Below are positions 1 to 6,967 of a DNA stretch of 8,108 nt, piece after piece; the stretch's first letter is position 1, and every line of letters begins with the position of its first letter. This DNA comes from an uncultured Porphyromonadaceae bacterium. GTDB lineage: Bacteria; Bacteroidota; Bacteroidia; Bacteroidales; Muribaculaceae. The DNA is taken from positions 1-8,108 of the forward strand of contig CAJJOO010000050.1 of the NCBI GenBank assembly GCA_905193395.1, given 5' to 3'. Under the pieces are notes generated by a model. The model saw only the letters and a program-made list of their open reading frames with translations. It was not told the origin of the DNA and made no database searches. Made by a program: the position numbers and the translations under genes.

Positions 1-1444
1 CGGCGTCGGATGCTTTGGACTGGTATTCGCCGTAGCCGCCTTCGGGAACGTCTTCCCAGTTCTCGAAGCGGGCGTATTGTGAGCGGAATCGCATCTTGAC
101 GTCATCGACTTTGCCGGAGCGGTGCTTTGCGACAATGAATTCGGCGACACCGCGGATGTCGTTGCCTTCGGAGTCTCGGCCGGAACGGAGGTAGTATTCG
201 GGACGGTGGATGAAGCAGACCATGTCGGCGTCCTGTTCGATGGCGCCGGATTCGCGGAGGTCGGAGAGTTGGGGACGCTTGTTGTCGGTGCGCGATTCGA
301 CGGAGCGGTTCAACTGGGATAGGGCACAGACGGGTATAGCGAGTTCCTTGGCGAGTTGTTTGAGGGAGCGCGAAATCATGCTGACTTCCTGTTCGCGGGA
401 GCCGTATTTCATGCCTGAGGCGTTCATGAGCTGGAGGTAGTCGATGATAATCATCTTGATGCCTTTTTCGCGAACGAGCCGTCGGGCCTTGGTCTGGAGT
501 TCAAAGATGGAGAGGGATGGGGTGTCGTCGATATAGAGGGGAGCGCCGTAGAGACCGTTGAGGCGTGACATTGTCTGCTGCCATTCGAGGTCGTTGAGGT
601 TGCCGCTTTTGATTTTGGAGCCATCGAGTTCGCAGACGTTGGATATAAGTCGGTTGACGAGTTCAATCTTGCTCATTTCGAGGGAGAAGACTGCGACGGG
701 TATGTTGTAGTTGACGGCCATGTTCTTTGCCATTGAAAGGACGAAGGCCGTTTTGCCCATAGCGGGACGAGCGGCGATGATGATGAGGTTTGAGTTCTGC
801 CAACCGGAGGTGAGTTTGTCGAGGTCGCGGAAGCCGGATTCAAGACCGCTGAGGCCGGAGGCTCGGTTGGCGGAGGCTTCCATCTGTGCGACGGCCTGCA
901 TGATGATGGGGTCAATCTGGGTGACCTCTTTTTTTACATTTCGCTGGGAGAGTTCGAAGAGGCGGCCTTCGGTCTGCTGCATGACCTCCTCGATGTCGTT
1001 GCTCTCGTCGAAGGCGCTGGACTGGACGGTTGCGCCGAAGGAGATGAGTTCGCGGGCGATGTATTTCTGGAGGACGATGCGGGCGTGGTATTCGATGTGG
1101 GCGGCGGAGGAGATGTTGGTGGTGAGTTCGACGACATAGGCGCGACCGCCGGCTTCTTCGAGTTTAGCGGTCTTTTCGAGTTGGTTGCAGACGGTGATGA
1201 AATCGATTGGCTGCTGAGTGGCACCGAGGGCCTGGATTGCTTCGTAGATAGCGCGGTGGGCGGGTTCGTAGAAACATTCGGGGCGGAGGATGTCGCAGAC
1301 GACGGAGTATGCGTCTTTCGAGAGGAGCAGGGCACCCAGTACGGCGGCCTCGGTGGAGGTGTCGCTCGGCGGTTTACGGCCGGCCAGGTCGATTGGGTCG
1401 GATTTTTTCGCGGTGCGACGAGTGAATTTACCGGAGTCTTGCAT
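1..1444 (-). CDS. dnaB: Replicative DNA helicase DnaB, C-terminus cut by window edge
   Basis: This is the hexameric helicase that unwinds DNA at the replication fork and recruits primase. Reading the minus strand from the ATG at 1444 gives 481 codons without a stop. An N-terminal primase-interacting domain covers about residues 25-125, then a linker, then the RecA-like domain from about 195. The Walker A loop RPAMGKTA includes K231; SLEMS carries the catalytic E256; Walker B is MIIIDYLQL with D335; SQLNRSVESR and SDLRESGAIEQDAD follow, and AKHRSG carries the likely arginine finger R442. The family is usually somewhat longer than 481 residues, so only a short C-terminal tail is probably missing. 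No intein interrupts the visible part. The start lies 6 nt after the stop of the barrel gene and has no Shine-Dalgarno, so dnaB is probably the third gene of a shared transcript. The identification is very secure. Confidence 0.97.
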   Translation of the reverse strand, partial: MQDSGKFTRRTAKKSDPIDLAGRKPPSDTSTEAAVLGALLLSKDAYSVVCDILRPECFYEPAHRAIYEAIQALGATQQPIDFITVCNQLEKTAKLEEAGGRAYVVELTTNISSAAHIEYHARIVLQKYIARELISFGATVQSSAFDESNDIEEVMQQTEGRLFELSQRNVKKEVTQIDPIIMQAVAQMEASANRASGLSGLESGFRDLDKLTSGWQNSNLIIIAARPAMGKTAFVLSMAKNMAVNYNIPVAVFSLEMSKIELVNRLISNVCELDGSKIKSGNLNDLEWQQTMSRLNGLYGAPLYIDDTPSLSIFELQTKARRLVREKGIKMIIIDYLQLMNASGMKYGSREQEVSMISRSLKQLAKELAIPVCALSQLNRSVESRTDNKRPQLSDLRESGAIEQDADMVCFIHRPEYYLRSGRDSEGNDIRGVAEFIVAKHRSGKVDDVKMRFRSQYARFENWEDVPEGGYGEYQSKASDA

Positions 1445-1450
1445 GGGTGA

Positions 1451-2131
1451 TTATTTTAGGCGGAAGTTGTAACCGAGGCTGATTTCGATGCTTGTGCAGC
1501 GGGAGGCGCTGAAAACGTCGGCCTTGGTGGAGTGAAAAATGTTGCCGAGGCCGAAGTAGTATCGTCCTTCGAGGGTGAGGGAATGGCGCGGTGCGACGTA
1601 GAACTCGACGCCGACGCCGCCGGCGATGCCGTAGTCGAAGCGGTTCTCGATGTCCATGTTCAACTGGCGGGTCTCGCGGGTGCGTTCGGGCCACTGGGTT
1701 ACGGTGGAGAGGTCGGTATAGTCGAAGTTGGCCGAGGTTGAGGACGAAATCATGTAGGAAAACTGCGGGCCGATGTTGACGAAGCATTTGACCCTTGGCG
1801 AGCCGAAACTAATCTGGGTCATCACGGGGAGGGTGAGGTAGGTGAGGGAGCGCGAGTAATTGAGCGGCGCCTCCTCGAAGTTTTCCTTCCATCCGCGGGT
1901 AGACCAGCCGAATTCGGCGACTAGGCCAAAGAGTTTTTCTTCGGAGTAGCGGAACGTGAGAGCGCCCTGGGAAGCGGCGAGCCATCCCTGGCGGACCGAG
2001 GGGGCGAAATCGACGCGGGCCATAGACATGCCGGCTCGTGCTCCGAGCCACACATGGGGGCGATAGTGGGTCTGGGCGCCGGCGGTGAGGCAGCACAGCG
2101 AGGCGATGGCAGCGAGAACGAGTCGGCGCAT
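1451..2131 (-). CDS. Outer-membrane beta-barrel protein, PorT-like family
   Basis: The 226-residue protein has a signal peptide: MRR, a hydrophobic stretch, and a likely signal peptidase I cut after AGA at residue 19. The rest alternates short polar and aromatic strands typical of an 8- to 10-stranded barrel, for example the TYLTLPVMTQISFG segment, VKCFVNIGPQFSYMI, RFDYGIAGGVGVEF and HSLTLEGRYYFGLG. It ends on a final strand, LGYNFRLK. This pattern fits the Bacteroidota 'outer membrane protein beta-barrel' group often labelled PorT family. Membership does not show that it is the PorT of the type IX secretion system, so I give no symbol. Its ATG lies 1 nt beyond the stop of the LysM gene (TGATATG), which suggests translational coupling and a shared envelope role. 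It is followed closely by dnaB. The ligand and function are unknown. Confidence 0.85.
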   Translation of the reverse strand: MRRLVLAAIASLCCLTAGAQTHYRPHVWLGARAGMSMARVDFAPSVRQGWLAASQGALTFRYSEEKLFGLVAEFGWSTRGWKENFEEAPLNYSRSLTYLTLPVMTQISFGSPRVKCFVNIGPQFSYMISSSTSANFDYTDLSTVTQWPERTRETRQLNMDIENRFDYGIAGGVGVEFYVAPRHSLTLEGRYYFGLGNIFHSTKADVFSASRCTSIEISLGYNFRLK

Positions 2132-2132
2132 A

Positions 2133-3962
2133 TCAGTTGATCTGAACGTCGACGTGGCCGTCGGGGAGGAACCTGATTATGTAAAGGGCCTTGTTTGCGA
2201 AACCGTCGGCGTCGTTCTCCTCGGAGTCGTAGAACATGAACGAGGATTGCAGGCCACGGAAGGGCGATTCCCAGAGCGGATCGTAGGATCCGTTGTTGGC
2301 TCGGATGTTCTCGATGAGATAACGGGCGGTGTCGTAGCCCATGATGGCCTGCGAGGGTACCTGCTCGACGAGGTCGGAACCGTAGGTATCCTTGTAAGTG
2401 CGCTGGAAGTCGAGAACACCGGCCGAGGTAGCGTCGGCATAGAAGCGCGAATAGATTACGGCGCCGAGTTCGTGGAGGCTTTCAAGGGCGTCGCCGCGGA
2501 AGGTGGTCCAGTCGGGGTAGCCGAACAGGGCGATTTCGGAGGCACCGGCGCGGTCGCGGGCCACGGCGGCGATGGCGCGGGATATTTTGTTGAATTCGGT
2601 GAGGGAACCCGAGGCGGGGATGAAGACATAGTTCTGCTCGGGGTCGAGGTCTTCAATCTGACGCTGAGATAGCATGCCTTCGAATGAAATTTCAAGGGGC
2701 TGGATGCCGTTTTCGGCAAATACGGTGCGCAGATAGTTGGTGAAGGGGAGTTTTTCGCTGCGACCGCCTTTGCTGATGAGGAACACGGGGGTGAAACCGT
2801 CGAAACGCATCAACATGGCGTCGGCGGCCTTGGTGTACATGAGGTCCTGGGGAATGTTGGCCTGCACAATCTCGTTGTTGGTGAGGTAGGTTGAATCCTG
2901 GACGGCAAAGAGGTTGAGGACGTAGGCGTTGCGTCCGTTCATGGCATCGGCGACGGCGGAGAAGGAGGCGATGTCCTCGGGGGCGATTACCACCTGGACG
3001 TCGCTGAGTTCGGGCCGGGAGAGGATGGTGGCGACGGTGTCGGGGCGAGCGGCGGAGTCGTAGACGCGGATGTCGAGTGGCATTGAATTGCCGGCCAGGG
3101 AGTTGAGGCCGAGCATGAAGCCGCGGGCAAACTCGGTGGCGGAGCGGGCGGTCTTGTTCATGTTCTCGTCATTGAGCATCAGTGGCAGGAGTACGGCGAC
3201 GGTTGCGGGGGGCACGGAGTCGGGTCCTGGGACGTAGGTCATTGGCGGCTCGACGGGGCGGAGACGGTTGTCGTCGGGATTTTCTGTATAGACAGGAGAA
3301 ACAGGAGTTTCTGCGGGTGTTTCTGTATAGACAGGAGAAACAGGAGGAACAGGAGAGGCCACTGTTGGTTCGTTATTGACAGGAGAAACAGGAGGAACAG
3401 GAGTTTCCGCTGCCGGGGTTTCTTCGGGAGCAACTTCCGCTACCTCTGTCGCCGGAGCGGTTTGTTGGGTGGTGGCGATGTCTGTGCCGGGGATGCGTGC
3501 GTTGCCGGGAATACGGAGCAACTGGCCGGGGTGCAGGCCGCGGTCGGCTGTGGGGTTGAGGGCAATTATATCCTCGGGCTTGAGACCGAAACGGTGGCAG
3601 ACGCCGAACAGGGTCTCGCCTTTCTGCACCTTATAGGTGAATTCGCTGCCGGCCGCGCGGGTGCCGGGAAGTTCCTCGGGGAGGGGCGTGTCGATATGTG
3701 AATATTCGCTGACGGGGAGATATAGCGTTGTGCCCTGGCGGAGACCGTCGGCGGCCGAGGGATTGTAGTGAACGAGTTCGTCGCGAGTGATACCGAGGCG
3801 AGAGGCCACGGTGAGGAGTGTTTCGCCGCGTTTGACGGGATAATAGTAATATTCCTTACCGTTAATCACCTTTACCGGGAGATTCATGGCGTCGGCGTCG
3901 GGAGCCACGGACAGAATGGCGGCAAGGCAGAGCAGGCATGTGAGGAAGCGTGTCATAGACAT
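2133..3962 (-). CDS. Secreted two-LysM protein with type 1 periplasmic-binding-protein domain
   Basis: This is a probable periplasmic peptidoglycan-binding protein. Numbered from the second ATG at 3956, residues 1-23 form a signal peptide with cleavage after ADA; no convincing lipobox is present. LysM 1 is about 37-81 (VKRGETLLTVASRLGIT, then a YNPSA core) and LysM 2 about 106-150 (VQKGETLFGVCHRFGL, then LNPTADRGL). A Pro/Val/Thr/Glu linker follows to about 250. Residues 251-555 resemble the type 1 periplasmic-binding fold of amino-acid ABC binding proteins and LpoA: VAVLLPL, EFARGFMLGLNSL, VQVVIAPED, then FGYPDW and QAIMGYDTARYLIE. No permease or ATPase gene adjoins, so transport is not indicated. 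The frame is open up to 4016, but the promoter at 3990-3983 lies inside that extension and the signal peptide begins at 3962 or 3956, so the longer start is unlikely. The downstream barrel gene is coupled to it. Confidence 0.88.
   Translation of the reverse strand: MSMTRFLTCLLCLAAILSVAPDADAMNLPVKVINGKEYYYYPVKRGETLLTVASRLGITRDELVHYNPSAADGLRQGTTLYLPVSEYSHIDTPLPEELPGTRAAGSEFTYKVQKGETLFGVCHRFGLKPEDIIALNPTADRGLHPGQLLRIPGNARIPGTDIATTQQTAPATEVAEVAPEETPAAETPVPPVSPVNNEPTVASPVPPVSPVYTETPAETPVSPVYTENPDDNRLRPVEPPMTYVPGPDSVPPATVAVLLPLMLNDENMNKTARSATEFARGFMLGLNSLAGNSMPLDIRVYDSAARPDTVATILSRPELSDVQVVIAPEDIASFSAVADAMNGRNAYVLNLFAVQDSTYLTNNEIVQANIPQDLMYTKAADAMLMRFDGFTPVFLISKGGRSEKLPFTNYLRTVFAENGIQPLEISFEGMLSQRQIEDLDPEQNYVFIPASGSLTEFNKISRAIAAVARDRAGASEIALFGYPDWTTFRGDALESLHELGAVIYSRFYADATSAGVLDFQRTYKDTYGSDLVEQVPSQAIMGYDTARYLIENIRANNGSYDPLWESPFRGLQSSFMFYDSEENDADGFANKALYIIRFLPDGHVDVQIN
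3281..3403 (-). repeat. Cluster of exact in-frame repeats coding the proline-valine linker
   Basis: A 27-nt block at 3281-3307 is repeated exactly at 3320-3346. A 26-nt block at 3330-3355 is repeated exactly at 3378-3403. Inside both is a nine-base period (acaggagaa / acaggagga on the plus strand). On the coding strand this gives the tripeptides PVS and PVP and the motif SPVYTE. Copy offsets (39 and 48 nt) are multiples of three, so every copy keeps frame. Proline is always CCT in the units, and Val is GTT or GTC, whereas flanking parts of this GC-rich gene favour CCG and CCC. Identity at synonymous sites suggests recent duplication and not selection on protein alone. It is expected to change linker length and not switch the gene off. 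Confidence 0.85.
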
Positions 3963-3982
3963 CGGTTGAATGGTTTGAGAGG

Positions 3983-4014
3983 CAAAGTTAAGAAAAAAAT
4001 CCGTGAGCGGCAAC
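3983..4014 (-). promoter_or_regulatory. Bacteroidota-type promoter of the LysM-barrel-dnaB operon
   Basis: The minus strand carries TAACTTTG at 3990-3983, an exact match to the Bacteroidota -7 consensus TAnnTTTG. GTTG at 4014-4011, 20 nt upstream, is a reasonable -33 element. Transcription would start near 3978-3975, leaving only about 13-22 nt before the ATGs at 3962 and 3956. The element lies between the glycosyltransferase stop and the LysM start, and it overlaps the N-terminal extension that the longest reading frame would imply. The match and spacing are seen directly; activity is inferred. Confidence 0.75.
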
Positions 4015-4021
4015 ATGAATA

Positions 4022-4969
4022 TCAGACGGCTTCCTGTTGCAAGGGGAAAAGCCTACGAACCAGGGCAATATATGTGGCGCAGAGCAGTGTTGCCACGCAG
4101 GCGGCGAATAGCATCTGACCGCCGGGCAGCAAGAGTGCAGCGGCGGAAATGGCCAGTTGCAGCAGGGCATAGGCGAGTGCCACGACGCGATGGTCGAGGC
4201 CGGCTTCGTTGCAGAGCAACTGGTAGAGGTGCATGCGATGGCCCCGGAAGATGTTGCGGCGCAGGAGGAGGCGGTGGAGGACGGTGAGTCCGGCATCGAC
4301 GGCATAAACAATCATGAAAATGGCATACCAGACCTCTCCGGTCGAGGCAATGAGGTTGAGGAGCAGGAAAATAAGGATGAAACCGGAGGAAATAGACCCA
4401 ACGTCGCCGGCAAAGCAGAGGGCGTGGCGACGGAAGTTGAAGAAGCCGAAAATCAGGGCGGCCATAATCGTGAAGCGGAGCCATACGGCGGGAACGGGCG
4501 CTGCGCCGAAGGCGACGGCAAGGGGAAGGGCGACGGCTAGGGTATAGAGGGCGGCCATGCCGTTGATGCCGTCCATGAAATTGCAGGCATTCAGCATGCC
4601 GAGGGCTACGAAGGCGATGAGGACCAAGGCAAGGGGAGGGGCCGATGAGGTGAATCCGGTATCGGCTATCATGAGAGCGACGGCGACAATCTGGACCAGG
4701 AGTCTGAGCGACACGGGGGTGGGGCGCAGATCGTCGATGAAACTGACGGCGGCGACAATGGCGAGACCGGCCATCATCAGCGGCCAGGAGGCATCGGTGA
4801 CGATGAAGGCGCCCACTGCCGCGGCAACAAACACAATGCCGCCGCCGACCACGGTGGGCGATGAATGTGAGGACCTTTGGCCGGGAATAGACAGGAGCGC
4901 CCTGCGGCGTGCCACGCGCAGGTAGACAATCTCGAAGAGCAACAGCAGTATGAAAACCGTCATGTCCAT
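4022..4969 (-). CDS. WecA/WbpL-like polyprenyl-phosphate sugar-1-phosphate transferase (GT4/MraY superfamily)
   Basis: This integral membrane enzyme is expected to transfer a HexNAc-1-phosphate from a UDP-sugar to undecaprenyl phosphate, starting a lipid-linked glycan such as O-antigen, capsule or a protein glycan. The 315-residue protein has about 10-11 hydrophobic segments. Family motifs appear in order: PGQRSSHSSPTVVGGG (residues 29-44), FIDDLRPTP with the metal/catalytic pair D79-D80, NACNFMDGINGM (127-138) with D133, CFAGDVGSISSG (185-196) with D189, and RGHRMHLYQ (242-250) with H244 and H247. The NFMDG and HLYQ forms resemble WbpL/WbcO-type enzymes more than MraY. The sugar (GlcNAc, QuiNAc or FucNAc) cannot be read from sequence. 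The frame is open to 5131, but the promoter at 4989-4982 and the hydrophobic first segment favour the ATG at 4969 or 4963. No other glycan gene is next to it in this window. Confidence 0.9.
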   Translation of the reverse strand: MDMTVFILLLLFEIVYLRVARRRALLSIPGQRSSHSSPTVVGGGIVFVAAAVGAFIVTDASWPLMMAGLAIVAAVSFIDDLRPTPVSLRLLVQIVAVALMIADTGFTSSAPPLALVLIAFVALGMLNACNFMDGINGMAALYTLAVALPLAVAFGAAPVPAVWLRFTIMAALIFGFFNFRRHALCFAGDVGSISSGFILIFLLLNLIASTGEVWYAIFMIVYAVDAGLTVLHRLLLRRNIFRGHRMHLYQLLCNEAGLDHRVVALAYALLQLAISAAALLLPGGQMLFAACVATLLCATYIALVRRLFPLQQEAV

Positions 4970-4981
4970 TTTTTCCGGGAG

Positions 4982-4989
4982 CAAAAGTA
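4982..4989 (-). promoter_or_regulatory. Bacteroidota -7 element for the sugar-1-phosphate transferase gene
   Basis: The minus strand reads TACTTTTG, an exact match to TAnnTTTG. It lies 12 nt before the ATG at 4969 and 18 nt before the ATG at 4963, so the leader would be very short. No clear -33 TTG is visible at the expected distance. The palindrome CGAAATTTCG at 4990-4999 touches the element, and a related GAAATTCCG follows at 5002-5010; these could bind a regulator or be chance. Confidence 0.6.
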
Positions 4990-5196
4990 CGAAATTTCGG
5001 TGAAATTCCGAGTGCGTGCGCGTGGAATTGTTTCGGACCGCCGGCAAAAACGGCGCAGACAAACTGGGCCGGGCGGCAACTTTATGCCCCGGGCGGTTGT
5101 TTATAGGCTGTGGGCATGGAATGCCACACACCTGCGGAAGGAAAAATGCAGTAATCTCTGATTCTCCCTCTTCTCTGATACAGTTTCAGATGACAA
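4990..5196. other. Non-coding leader region upstream of the sugar-1-phosphate transferase gene
   Basis: This stretch separates the dehydrogenase hairpin from the promoter of the next gene. A reading frame continues through most of it (to an ATG at 5131), but the implied peptide is Pro/Arg/Asn-rich without a membrane segment and does not resemble the enzyme family. A small stem (CCG-type, 5039-5043 with 5051-5055) and two copies of CCGGGCGG (near 5069 and 5089) are visible. I recognise no RNA family, riboswitch or small gene in it. Confidence 0.5.
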
Positions 5197-5229
5197 CGGC
5201 GGGAAACCCCAATCCGGGGCTTCCCGCCG
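5197..5229 (-). terminator. GC-rich terminator hairpin after the etfBA-dehydrogenase operon
   Basis: Nine bases at 5197-5205 (CGGCGGGAA) pair perfectly with 5221-5229. After one A/C mismatch, CCCC at 5207-5210 pairs with GGGG at 5216-5219, closing a five-base loop. It begins 28 nt past the dehydrogenase stop. On the minus strand the hairpin is followed by TTGTCATCTG, which is not a strong U-tract, so it may act as a weak terminator or as a 3'-end stabiliser. There is no convergent gene for it to serve from the other side. Confidence 0.65.
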
Positions 5230-5257
5230 CGCTGTATACGGGTCCGCGAAGGGCGGA

Positions 5258-6961
5258 TTAGTGTTCGGTGTAGAAGGCGAGTTCTTCGGGACGGAACGAG
5301 TTGATGAACTCGGCGTGACGAGTCACCTCGGCCGAAGCGAGATTTACATATACATGGAGCGACTTCTCGAAGGAGGGAGTGCGGTTGGCGTCGTCGAGAA
5401 GGAGGTAGGACATGATGATGTTGCCGGCCATTTCGACGAGGCGACGGGCCATGAAGTCGGTGTAGGCGCTGTTTTCGACGGATGTCACGGCTGCGACGGC
5501 CTTTTCGTACATTTCGACGAGGACGGCGATGCGGGCCTTGACGTCGGCAAGTTCGGGGCGGACTTCACGGGCGGCGTAGGTTTCCATGAGGTTGCGGTAG
5601 GTGCCGGTGGTGACGTGGCGGATTGCCGCAACGACCTGCAACTGAGTTGTGCCTTCGTAGATTGAAGTGATGCGTGCGTCGCGGTAGAGGCGTTCGCAGG
5701 CATAGTCCTTCATGAAGCCGGAACCGCCGTGTACCTGGATGCAGTCGTAGGCGTTCTGGTTGCAGTATTCGCTGCCCATGCCCTTGGCCATGGGGGTGAG
5801 GGCATCGGCCAGACGGTTGTAGGCCTTTGATTCGGCGCGTTCCTCGGGAGTGAGTTTGCGTTCGCGGGCGATGTCGTCGTAGGCCTTGTAGAGGTCGACG
5901 TAGCGTGCGCACTCGTAGAGGAGTGAGCGGGAGGCGTCGAGTTTAGCCTTGATTACGGCAATCATTTCGGCGACGGCGGGGAATTCGATGATGGGCTTGC
6001 CGAACTGCTTGCGGTCGCGTGCGTATGCGAGGGCTTCGCGGTAGGCGAGTTCGCTGACGCCGACGCTCTGGGCGGCGATGCCGAGGCGTGCGCCGTTCAT
6101 CAGGGCCATCACATATTTGATGAGGCCCATGCGGCGGGAACCGCAGAGTTCGGCGGGAGCGTTCTTATAGACGAGTTCGCAGGTGGGCGAGCCTTTGATA
6201 CCCATCTTGTTCTCGATGCGGCGGACGGTTACGCCGCCGTTGCGCTTGTCGTAGATGAACATGGAGAGGCCGCGGCCGTCCTTAGTGCCTTCCTCGGAGC
6301 GTGCGAGCACCAGGTGGATGTCGCTGTCGCCGTTGGTGATGAAGCGCTTGACGCCGTTGAGGACCCAGGAGCCGTCTTCTTTCTGTGTTGCCTTGAGCAT
6401 GACGGCCTGGAGGTCGGAACCGGCATCAGGTTCGGTGAGGTCCATCGACATGGTCTCGCCCTGGCATACGCGGGGGATGTAGCGCGAGCGCTGGTCGTCG
6501 TCGCCGAATTCATAGAGGGTTTCGGCGCAGTCCTGCAGACCCCAGAGGTTTTCAAAACCGGTGTCGGCGCGGCTGACGATGTCGGCGGCCATGATGTAGG
6601 GAGTGATGGGGAAGTTGAGGCCACCGAAGCGGCGGGGCATAGACATGCCCATGAGGCCGGCCTGGCGGCAGGCCTTGAGGTTGTCGACGGTGGCGTCGGC
6701 ATAGTGGGCGCGGCCATCGGAGCATGATGCGCCCTGGTGGTCGACAGCCTCGGCGTTGGGGGCGATGATGTCGCCGCAGATATCGCCTACAATCTGGAGG
6801 ACACGTTCGTAGTTGTCCATGGCGTCGTCGTAGTTGAGCGGGGCGTAGTCAAACTTTTCGGCGTCGGAGAAGTTGCGCTCCTTCAGTTCGACGATTTTTT
6901 TCATCATCGGGTGGCTGAGGTGGTGGCGCAGGTCGGGATTGTCGTTATAGAAATTAGCCAT
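5258..6961 (-). CDS. Acyl-CoA dehydrogenase, long form with C-terminal extension
   Basis: This flavoenzyme should catalyse alpha,beta-dehydrogenation of an acyl-CoA, or the reverse, with EtfAB as redox partner. At 567 residues it is far longer than the roughly 380-residue classical enzymes. In order: helical N-terminus 1-130; FAD-contacting MDLTEPDAGSDLQ (173-185) and KRFITNGDSDIHLVLAR (205-221); KMGIKGSPTCELV (252-264); the DRKQFGKPI loop (316-324); QVHGGSGFMKDYACERLYRDARI (roughly 409-431); and YEGTTQLQ with the catalytic base E436 in the short/medium-chain position. A charged insert lies near 355-382, and about 115 residues follow residue 453. KMGIKGSPT and the extension recall the FadE5/DmdC-like branch. 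The chain length of the substrate cannot be read. The start at 6961 is 6 nt after the etfA stop, so the three genes form one operon. The family call is secure; the substrate is unknown. Confidence 0.95.
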   Translation of the reverse strand: MANFYNDNPDLRHHLSHPMMKKIVELKERNFSDAEKFDYAPLNYDDAMDNYERVLQIVGDICGDIIAPNAEAVDHQGASCSDGRAHYADATVDNLKACRQAGLMGMSMPRRFGGLNFPITPYIMAADIVSRADTGFENLWGLQDCAETLYEFGDDDQRSRYIPRVCQGETMSMDLTEPDAGSDLQAVMLKATQKEDGSWVLNGVKRFITNGDSDIHLVLARSEEGTKDGRGLSMFIYDKRNGGVTVRRIENKMGIKGSPTCELVYKNAPAELCGSRRMGLIKYVMALMNGARLGIAAQSVGVSELAYREALAYARDRKQFGKPIIEFPAVAEMIAVIKAKLDASRSLLYECARYVDLYKAYDDIARERKLTPEERAESKAYNRLADALTPMAKGMGSEYCNQNAYDCIQVHGGSGFMKDYACERLYRDARITSIYEGTTQLQVVAAIRHVTTGTYRNLMETYAAREVRPELADVKARIAVLVEMYEKAVAAVTSVENSAYTDFMARRLVEMAGNIIMSYLLLDDANRTPSFEKSLHVYVNLASAEVTRHAEFINSFRPEELAFYTEH

Positions 6962-6967
6962 GGGTAT

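Noticed and set aside
1451..2131. Naming the barrel protein PorT of the type IX secretion system.
   Set aside because: The 'PorT family' label covers many small barrels and no other type IX component is visible here.
3281..3403. CRISPR-like array.
   Set aside because: The units lie in a coding frame, spacers are very short and part of the linker, there is no regular repeat-spacer pattern, and no cas gene is present.
3993..4010. Possible intrinsic terminator after the sugar-1-phosphate transferase: CCGCTCACGG then seven T on the minus strand.
   Set aside because: The stem is only three base pairs; the T-run is more simply part of the spacer of the promoter for the next operon.
4888..4898. 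ATAGACAGGAG inside the transferase gene, matching part of the LysM linker repeat.
   Set aside because: Only 11 nt match and the bases encode a conserved part of the enzyme (LLSIPG); chance is the simpler explanation.
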